Assembly (NCBI GenBank): GCA_003509545.1
Contig: DOLC01000061.1
Span: forward strand, 1-15,577
Length of the DNA: 15,577 bases
Direction: 5' to 3'
From: Peptococcaceae bacterium
GTDB taxonomy: Bacteria > Bacillota > DSM-521 > Neomoorellales > Neomoorellaceae
Numbering within the stretch: position 1 is the stretch's first letter; each line of letters opens with the position of its first letter. Both the position numbers and the translations under genes were made by a program. Positions 1 through 5,632 of the stretch are shown here, one piece after another. The notes below the pieces were generated by a model. The model did not search any database. It was not told the DNA's origin and worked only from the letters and a program-made list of their open reading frames with translations.

Positions 1-201
1 TTTTGCTTGGCTTAAAGGCTTAAGGCAGGCTTCCCGGCAGAATTTAAGCATCCTGCCTCAGTTGCCGGCCGCAAGGATACATGCCCTCGGGCCAAGCTTT
101 AAGCCTTTCGCCAAGCTTAAAGCCTGGGCTAGCCGCGAAAGCTTGTTCGCTCGCTTCCAAGCCCAAGCAGGCCTGCTTTGCAAAAACCGGGGATACGCCA
201 G
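1..201 (+). repeat. Structured intergenic repeat, copy 1 (left end cut by the window edge)
   Basis: This gene-free stretch lies downstream of dapL. Its positions 57-91 match 2441-2475 of copy 2 at 34 of 35 bases, and 133-173 match 2511-2551 at 37 of 41. Around the core are paired arms: AAAGGCTTAA at 14-23 with TTAAGCCTTT at 99-108, and GCTTGGC at 5-11 with GCCAAGC at 110-116. A perfect 14-bp palindrome, AAGCAGGCCTGCTT, lies at 165-178. The right terminus (182-201, AAAAACCGGGGATACGCCAG) resembles the right end of copy 2 and stops 9 bp before the dapL stop codon. The outer left arm would lie before position 1. No credible ORF is present, and I see no clear rho-independent terminator for dapL other than whatever this folded sequence provides. 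Confidence 0.7.
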
Positions 202-210
202 CTTCACCCC

Positions 211-1386
211 TTAAGCGAATTTGACCTGCCCCAGGGCGCCGCGCAGCCTCTCCAAGGCCTCCTTGATCCGCTCCTTATCGATGGTCAAGGCGATGCGGAA
301 ATAGCCTTCCCCGTAGATGCCGTAGCCGTTGCCCGGGGTTACGATTACCCCCGCCTTTTCCAAGACGGTTTCGGCAAAGCTTTCCGAAGTGTAGCCCGCC
401 GGTACGGGAGCCCAGACGTAAAAGGTTCCCAGGGGTTTGGACAGGCACCACCCCATGGAGTTCAGCCCATACACCACCAGGTCCCGGCGTTCCCGGTAAA
501 CCCGGCGCACTTCCTCCAGTCCTTCCTGGGGTCCGGTCAACGCCGCAATACCGGCGTACTGGACGGCCTGGAATACCCCGGAGTCTATATTGGACTTTAT
601 GCGGCCCAGGGCTTCCACCACATCGGCACGCCCGCAGGCCCATCCCAGGCGCCATCCCGTCATGTTATAGGGCTTGGAAAGGGAGTTGAATTCAATACCT
701 ACATCTTTGGCCCCGGGGGTGGCCAGGAAAGACGGGGCGCGATAACCGTCGTAGGTGATTTCGCTGTAGGCCGCGTCGTGGCAGACGATAATATCATAAC
801 TCCTGGCGAATTCCACCACTTCCCGGAAGAAGTCGTCCCGTACCACTGCTCCCGTGGGGTTATTAGGGTAGTTCAGGAACATAAGCTTGGTGCGCCGGGC
901 CACGTCGGTGGGAATGGCCGCGAGGTCGGGCAGGAAGCCCCTTTCCTCCTTTAAGGGCATAAGGTAGGGTTCTCCTCCGGCCAGGAGGGTGCCGATGCCG
1001 TAAACCGGATAGCCGGGATCGGGCACTAAATTAACATCTCCCGGATCCACGTAGCAAAAGGAAATATGGGCGATACCTTCTTTGGAACCGATTAAGGTAA
1101 CCACTTCCGACCGCGGGTCCAGTTCCACTCCGTACCGGTCCCGGTACCACTCGGCTACGGCCTGTCGGAAGGATAACAGGCCCACAGAAGTAGGATAGCG
1201 GTGATTCTCGGGATTACGGGCTTCCTCCTCCAACCTACTTATAACGTGGGCCGGGGTGGGCATATCGGGATCTCCGATCCCTAAACTTATTATGTCCGCT
1301 CCCCTTTCCCGGGCCTCTTCGATCTTTTTCTCGATACGGGCAAACAGGTAAGGGGGCAACTTTTGAATACGTTGAGCCTGCTGCAT
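211..1386 (-). CDS. dapL: LL-diaminopimelate aminotransferase (DapL)
   Basis: A cytosolic PLP enzyme of 391 aa, fold type I. It converts L-2,3,4,5-tetrahydrodipicolinate plus glutamate to LL-2,6-diaminopimelate and 2-oxoglutarate in one step, bypassing the acyl-blocked dapD/dapC/dapE branch. Visible motifs are NYPNNPTG at residues 172-179, the cofactor-binding Asp204 and Tyr207 in CHDAAYSEI, the Schiff-base Lys238 in SLSKPYNMTGWRLG, and the substrate carboxylate-binding Arg364 in GYFRIALT. The length is normal for the family. The ATG start has an AGGGAGGT ribosome binding site that overlaps the dapF stop codon 18 bp upstream, so the two genes are probably cotranscribed. Family members annotated as generic aspartate/alanine aminotransferases look similar, but the adjacent dapF, which uses the product of DapL, favours the DapL assignment. 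Confidence 0.9.
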   Translation of the reverse strand: MQQAQRIQKLPPYLFARIEKKIEEARERGADIISLGIGDPDMPTPAHVISRLEEEARNPENHRYPTSVGLLSFRQAVAEWYRDRYGVELDPRSEVVTLIGSKEGIAHISFCYVDPGDVNLVPDPGYPVYGIGTLLAGGEPYLMPLKEERGFLPDLAAIPTDVARRTKLMFLNYPNNPTGAVVRDDFFREVVEFARSYDIIVCHDAAYSEITYDGYRAPSFLATPGAKDVGIEFNSLSKPYNMTGWRLGWACGRADVVEALGRIKSNIDSGVFQAVQYAGIAALTGPQEGLEEVRRVYRERRDLVVYGLNSMGWCLSKPLGTFYVWAPVPAGYTSESFAETVLEKAGVIVTPGNGYGIYGEGYFRIALTIDKERIKEALERLRGALGQVKFA

Positions 1387-1404
1387 TAAAGAACATACCT
1401 CCCT

Positions 1405-2244
1405 CTAACTTTCCTCCCGGTAAACACCGTCGAAAACCCGGGCCGCCGGGCCGGTCATGAACACCTGGTTATCGGCAGCCCATTCGATGACCAGATCGCC
1501 GGCCGCCAGGTGCACCGTCACGTGACGTCCGGTCCGGCCTGTCAAGGCCGCAGCCACCACCGCGGCACAGGCACCGGTACCACAGGCCAAGGTTTCCCCT
1601 GCGCCCCGCTCCCAGACCCTCATCTTAACCTCTGCGGGGTTCAGTACTTCTATAAATTCAACATTGGTGCGCTGGGGAAACAGGGGATGGTTTTCAAGGA
1701 AGGGACCCCACGTGCCCACCGGAGCACTATCAACATCCGGAACGAAAAGCACGCAGTGGGGATTGCCCATTGAAACGCAAGTGGCCTTGACGGTTTCCCC
1801 CTCCACTTCTAAAGGTACGTCGATGGCCTTTTCTCCCTCCCCCAACATGGGTATTTCCCGCCGGGCCAAGCGGGGTTGTCCCATATCCACCCGTACCCCG
1901 GTTACCCTCCCCCCTTCTGTAATCAATTGGGGCACTATAATTCCCGCCAGGGTTTCCACCCGGATGGTCGGTCCCGGCGCCAGGCCTTCTTCGTAGGCAA
2001 AACGCGCCAGGCACCGTATGCCGTTGCCACACATTTCGGCCTCGCTGCCGTCGGGGTTGAAGATGCGCATCTTGAGTTCGGCCACCTGGGAGGGCAAAAC
2101 AAAAATAAGGCCGTCGGCACCCACCCCGAAACGCCGGTGGCATACACGCCGGGCTACTTCCCCGGGCTCCCGGGGCAACCTTTCCCTTAGACAGTTCACC
2201 AGCACAAAATCGTTACCCAGACCGTGCATTTTGGTGAAATGCAA
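1405..2244 (-). CDS. dapF: Diaminopimelate epimerase (DapF)
   Basis: A PLP-independent racemase in the cytosol that converts LL-diaminopimelate to meso-diaminopimelate, the precursor of lysine and of peptidoglycan cross-bridges. With the start chosen here it has 279 aa, the usual family length. The two catalytic cysteines are Cys72 in EMCGNGIRC and Cys221 in GETLACGTGACA, one from each half of the two-lobed fold. The N-terminus reads MHFTKMHGLGNDF, typical of the family, which is why I prefer the TTG at 2242-2244, preceded by GGTGGG at 5 nt. A GTG at 2257-2259 in the same frame would add five residues (MWWVY) and sits too close to its AGGAAAG. It is the first gene of a dapF-dapL pair, with only 18 bp between the coding regions. 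Confidence 0.92.
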   Translation of the reverse strand: MHFTKMHGLGNDFVLVNCLRERLPREPGEVARRVCHRRFGVGADGLIFVLPSQVAELKMRIFNPDGSEAEMCGNGIRCLARFAYEEGLAPGPTIRVETLAGIIVPQLITEGGRVTGVRVDMGQPRLARREIPMLGEGEKAIDVPLEVEGETVKATCVSMGNPHCVLFVPDVDSAPVGTWGPFLENHPLFPQRTNVEFIEVLNPAEVKMRVWERGAGETLACGTGACAAVVAAALTGRTGRHVTVHLAAGDLVIEWAADNQVFMTGPAARVFDGVYREES

Positions 2245-2280
2245 GTAAACCCACCACACCTTTCCTGGCCTCGTTTTTCT

Positions 2281-2310
2281 ATTTTAACACCCTCCAGGCT
2301 ATTTTACCAT
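2281..2310 (-). promoter_or_regulatory. Weak candidate promoter for dapF-dapL
   Basis: On the minus strand a TAAAAT (-10-like, 2281-2286) lies about 37 bp before the dapF start. The best -35 match at 18-nt spacing is poor (TGGTAA). An alternative perfect TATAAT lies at 2592-2597, outside the repeat element, also without a good -35 box. If that one is used, the transcript would run through the whole element before reaching dapF. No lysine riboswitch is recognisable. Confidence 0.25.
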
Positions 2311-2311
2311 G

Positions 2312-2591
2312 GATTCTCGACCTGAGGTATCTCCACCTTTCAGCCTGCTTTGGCTTACGCTCGCAAAGGCCTCCCTCGCGGGCCAAACTAGCGCTCGGCC
2401 TCAAGCTCCGGCGGACTTCCCGGCAAATTCGACCTCCTGTCTCAGTTGCCGGCCGCAAGGATTCATGCCCTCGGGTCCGCCTCCGCTTTCGGCCTCGTTA
2501 AGCTTGGCTACCGCGAAGGCTTGCTCGCTCGCTTTCAAGCCAAAGCAGGCCCCCCGGCGAAAACTAGGAATACCTCAGATTCTCGACCTGA
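2312..2591. mobile_element. Foldback (MITE-like) non-coding element, copy 2, with flanking 14-bp direct repeats
   Basis: The body, about 2326-2577, is flanked by GATTCTCGACCTGA at 2312-2325 and 2578-2591. Overlapping these are inverted termini, CTGAGGTAT at 2322-2330 and ATACCTCAG at 2570-2578. Further in, CCTGCTTTGGCTT (2344-2356) is a perfect 13-bp inverted repeat of 2537-2549. Pairing continues with interruptions to GGCGGAC (2410-2416) and GTCCGCC (2475-2481), which enclose a core shared with copy 1. Inside the core CCGGCAA (2420-2426) can pair with TTGCCGG (2446-2452). No transposase or plausible ORF is present, so any mobility would need a trans-acting enzyme. It fills most of the 425-bp gap between dapF and the ATPase gene. 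Confidence 0.6.
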
Positions 2592-2669
2592 ATTATACCC
2601 CACTTTTTGCAGGAAAGAAATCCATGCCGCCGGTGCGGCACCGACACGGAGAAGGTGGGAATACGGTTT

Positions 2670-5420
2670 TCACCGCAAAGGCAACCCCACCGCCCCCCGA
2701 AGGGGCCGGAGAAAATAATATTGCAGGGCACCCAAATAGGTCCTCCAGCCTGCAGCCAGCAAGACCAGGAACCAGTGGAAGGGGTTTAAGGGTACCGTGT
2801 GGAAGACGGCCTGCAGGGGAGGCCAGTAGATCACCATTACCTGCATAAGGGCTGAACAGGTAGTGGCCAGGAGGAGGAGTTTGTTGCTGAAATAGCCCAC
2901 GGCAAAGGGCGAAACCTCTTCGGAGCGGCATTCGTACACGGCGAAGAGCTGGGCGAACACCAGGGTGGTAAAGGCCAGGGTCTGCGCCGTAGCCAGATCG
3001 CCTTCACCCAAGACCAGCCCGGCCAAAAACACCAGTATGGTAACCAGACCGATCTGCAGGCCGAGGAAGATTATCCGCCACCCCAGGCGCCGGGCAAAAA
3101 TCCCCTCGTTGGGCCGGTGAGGCGGGCGGTTCATAAGATCCGGTTCCCCGGGATCTACGCCCAGAGCCAGGGCGGGCAGCCCGTCGGTAACCAGGTTTAT
3201 CCACAAAATCTGAACCGGAAGGAGGGGAAGGGGCAAGCCGCTCACCGCCGCTACAAACATGGTCAATACTTCACCTACGTTGCAGGAAAGGAGATAGCGG
3301 ATAAACTTGCGGATGTTGCTGTAGATGCCTCGGCCCTCTTCCACGGCCGCCACAATGGTGGCGAAATTATCGTCGGCGAGGATCATGGACGCGGCTTCTT
3401 TGGCCACCTCAGTACCGCTCCGGCCCATGGCTATGCCTATATCCGCTTCCTTCATGGCCGGCGCGTCGTTCACCCCGTCCCCCGTCATGGCCACCACATG
3501 GCCGTTCCTTTTTAAGGCCCGGACGATACGCAGCTTTTGCAGGGGCGAGGTCCGGGCATAAACCGCGACTTCCCCGGCCCGGCTGGCCAATTCCTTGTCG
3601 CTTAAAGCCTCGAGTTCGGCCCCCGTCATGACATTCCTGTCTCCGGCCGGGAGGCCGAGTTCCCGGGCTACGGCCTGGGCGGTTAAACGGTGATCGCCGG
3701 TAATCATCACTACTTTAATGCCTGCCCGCCGGCACACGTCTATAGCCTCCCTGGCCTCGGGCCGCGGGGGATCGCTCATGCCGACCAGCCCGATAAAGGT
3801 TAAGTTTTCCTCCAGGGCTTCGGGCTTCAGGGGATGGGAAGGCGGAAGGTCTCGGTAGGCCAGGGCCAGGACCCGGAGGGCCTCCCGGGCCATCCCTTCG
3901 TTTTGGGCCTGGATTTTGCGGCGCCAGGCGTGGTTTAGGGGCACAACCCCTCCTTCCAGGAGGAGGGATGTACAGCGGTTTAGCAGCACATCCGGAGCGC
4001 CCTTGACGTAAACCCTGCGCCCGCCCCGGCACCCATACACCACGCTCATGCGCTTGCGCTCGGCATCAAAGGGGATCTCCATGATCCGAGGGTTGTTTTT
4101 CTCCAGCTGTTCCCGCCAGAACCCCCCCTTGGCGGCCATCACGAGAAGGGCACCTTCCGTAGGATCGCCGCTTATCTTCCACGCCCTGTTCTTTTTTCGC
4201 CCTCCCCTAAACCACCCGCCCACCGTGAGGCCGTTCCTTTCCAGGAGGGCGTTGTTGCACAGGGCGGCTGCTTTCAATAAGAGGGCCAGGGAGCCGTCTA
4301 CCGCTGCCGGGTAGCCTTCCCGTAAGATGTCCCCATGAGGGGTATACCCCGTACCCGTTACTTCATAAAGTGCGTCGTCAACCCATATTCGGCGGACCGT
4401 CATCTGGTTGGCGGTCAAGGTGCCTGTCTTATCGGTGCAGATGACGGTGGCACAGCCCAGGGTTTCTACCGCCGGCAGCTTACGGACTATGGCCCGACGG
4501 CGGGCCATACGCTGGACTCCCAGGGCCAGGCACACCGTGACCACGGCCGGCAAACCCTCCGGAATGGCCGCTACCGCCAGGCTCACTCCTACCAGGAACA
4601 TGCGGTAGGGTTCTTCCCCCCTGGCCAACCCGATAACCACCATAAGGCCGCATATGGCCAAACATGCCAGCACCAGCCACCTCCCCACCTGGGCCAGCCT
4701 CTTCTGCAGGGGGGTTTCTTCTTCTCCGACCTCCTGGATCATACCGGCAATCTTCCCGATTTCAGTGGCCATCCCGGTGGCTACTACCACCGCCCTGCCC
4801 CTGCCGCGGGTGATTGCCGTGCCCATGTACAGCATATTGCGGCGTTCCGCCAGAGGTACTTCGCCGGGCAGGGGGCCGGGCTCTTTAGCCACCGGTTGGG
4901 ATTCTCCGGTCAGGGGGGCTTCCTCTACCTCCAGATTGGCGGACCACACCAACAGGGCGTCGGCCGGCACCCGGTCCCCGCCCTCTACCAGGATGATGTC
5001 TCCCGGGACTAAATCCCGAGCCAGAATCCGCTGTTCCCGGCCGTCCCGAATAACGCGGGCGAAGGGAGCGGCCATTTCCCGCAGGGCCTCCAGGGAGCGT
5101 TCTGCCCGATATTCCTGGATTATGCCCAAGAGGGCGTTGAGGAAGACAATGGCGATAATGGTGAGGGCGTCGGCTACTTCGCCCAGGAACAGGGAGATAG
5201 CCGTGGCTCCCAGGAGCACCCACACCATGAAATCGCCGAACTGCCCCAGCAAAAGCCGCCAGGGAGAAACGCCGGATTCCCCGCGGAGCTGGTTGAAGCC
5301 GGTTTCCCGCAGACGCCGCCGGGCTTCCTTCCCTGTCAGGCCGTATTCCCCGTCGCTGCGCAAAGCCTGAAGGGCTTGGAAAGTCTCCCTCTGGTGCCAC
5401 TGTTCGTCCTTGATGTGCAT
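2670..5420 (-). CDS. P-type IIA cation-transporting ATPase, probably Ca2+ exporter
   Basis: A membrane ATPase of 916 aa, similar in length and order to bacterial SERCA-like pumps such as B. subtilis YloB. It has an N-terminal cation ATPase domain at about 5-75, the actuator motif TGES at 171-174, PEGLP in M4 at 287-291, the phosphorylated Asp330 in DKTGTLT, the nucleotide-binding KGAPD at 473-477, TGD at 574-576 and TGDGVNDAP at 646-654. About ten hydrophobic helices are visible, the last group at about 780-905. Ca2+-ligand positions are present: Glu288 in M4, Asn714 and Glu717 in M5 (NVGEV), and Asn742, Thr745 and Asp746 in M6 (NLVTDGLP). This supports Ca2+ over Mg2+ or Na+, though specificity is inferred. 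It is monocistronic, divergent from rqcH. The ATG start has only a weak GAGAGGG site nearby. No strong terminator follows the stop codon. Confidence 0.88.
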   Translation of the reverse strand: MHIKDEQWHQRETFQALQALRSDGEYGLTGKEARRRLRETGFNQLRGESGVSPWRLLLGQFGDFMVWVLLGATAISLFLGEVADALTIIAIVFLNALLGIIQEYRAERSLEALREMAAPFARVIRDGREQRILARDLVPGDIILVEGGDRVPADALLVWSANLEVEEAPLTGESQPVAKEPGPLPGEVPLAERRNMLYMGTAITRGRGRAVVVATGMATEIGKIAGMIQEVGEEETPLQKRLAQVGRWLVLACLAICGLMVVIGLARGEEPYRMFLVGVSLAVAAIPEGLPAVVTVCLALGVQRMARRRAIVRKLPAVETLGCATVICTDKTGTLTANQMTVRRIWVDDALYEVTGTGYTPHGDILREGYPAAVDGSLALLLKAAALCNNALLERNGLTVGGWFRGGRKKNRAWKISGDPTEGALLVMAAKGGFWREQLEKNNPRIMEIPFDAERKRMSVVYGCRGGRRVYVKGAPDVLLNRCTSLLLEGGVVPLNHAWRRKIQAQNEGMAREALRVLALAYRDLPPSHPLKPEALEENLTFIGLVGMSDPPRPEAREAIDVCRRAGIKVVMITGDHRLTAQAVARELGLPAGDRNVMTGAELEALSDKELASRAGEVAVYARTSPLQKLRIVRALKRNGHVVAMTGDGVNDAPAMKEADIGIAMGRSGTEVAKEAASMILADDNFATIVAAVEEGRGIYSNIRKFIRYLLSCNVGEVLTMFVAAVSGLPLPLLPVQILWINLVTDGLPALALGVDPGEPDLMNRPPHRPNEGIFARRLGWRIIFLGLQIGLVTILVFLAGLVLGEGDLATAQTLAFTTLVFAQLFAVYECRSEEVSPFAVGYFSNKLLLLATTCSALMQVMVIYWPPLQAVFHTVPLNPFHWFLVLLAAGWRTYLGALQYYFLRPLRGAVGLPLR

Positions 5421-5475
5421 GTACCCTCTCGCCCCTTCTAGCTTAAGGCTGGTCCACGTTAATCTTTATGCCTGT

Positions 5476-5496
5476 CCCCCGGCGAAAAGAACTAGG
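5476..5496 (+). repeat. Fragment resembling the right end of the intergenic repeat
   Basis: CCCCCGGCGAAAA here is identical to 13 bases near the right end of copy 2 (2551-2563), and both continue into ACTAGG, here after a 2-base insertion (GA). The rest of the element is not recognisable, so it is either a decayed remnant or a chance match in GC-rich DNA. It lies in the divergent region between the ATPase gene and rqcH. Confidence 0.35.
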
Positions 5497-5522
5497 TGAA
5501 AGGAGGGGCTTCGTGCTATACT
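5494..5522 (+). promoter_or_regulatory. Candidate extended -10 promoter for rqcH
   Basis: TGCTATACT at 5514-5522 is an extended -10 element (TGn plus TATACT, five of six matches). The -35 region is poor (AGGTGA or GGTGAA at about 5494-5500), as is usual for extended -10 promoters. Transcription would begin near 5529 and give a leader of about 104 nt. Confidence 0.4.
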
Positions 5523-5554
5523 CGGGTAAGGGAAAGGGCACGTTTTAGGAAGGC

Positions 5555-5600
5555 CGGGAGCGGGCCGCAACCGGCAACCCGCTCCCGACGGCAACCGCCG
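5555..5600 (+). other. GC-rich tandem hairpins in the rqcH 5' leader
   Basis: CGGGAGCGGG at 5555-5564 pairs perfectly with CCCGCTCCCG at 5578-5587 across a 13-nt loop. A second small hairpin, CGGC-AACC-GCCG at 5589-5600, follows immediately. There is no U tract, so it is not a rho-independent terminator. The ribosome binding site AAAGGAG at 5618-5624 lies downstream and unpaired. It matches no riboswitch class that I recognise. Confidence 0.4.
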
Positions 5601-5632
5601 GGTCTCGGCGTGTAAAGAAAGGAGCAATCGGC

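Noticed and set aside
1..201. CRISPR array or tRNA gene in the repeated sequence
   Set aside because: No regularly spaced identical repeats and no cloverleaf or T-loop motif were found.
178..954. Open frame of 258 codons on the plus strand opposite dapL
   Set aside because: It is antisense to a clear dapL gene, starts inside the repeat without a ribosome binding site, and its sequence has no recognisable domain. High GC content makes such shadow frames common.
2590..2669. Terminator for the ATPase gene
   Set aside because: Only a 5-bp hairpin (CGGTG/CACCG) is seen, without a U tract.
2309..2931. Frames covering the repeat element and the ATPase 3' end, as a possible small protein gene
   Set aside because: They follow the low-complexity foldback DNA, have no ribosome binding site, and copy 1 of the element does not preserve the same frame.
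5555..5587. Rho-independent terminator in the ATPase-rqcH spacer
   Set aside because: The stem is strong but no U tract follows on either strand, and both neighbouring genes start here, so no upstream gene needs ending.
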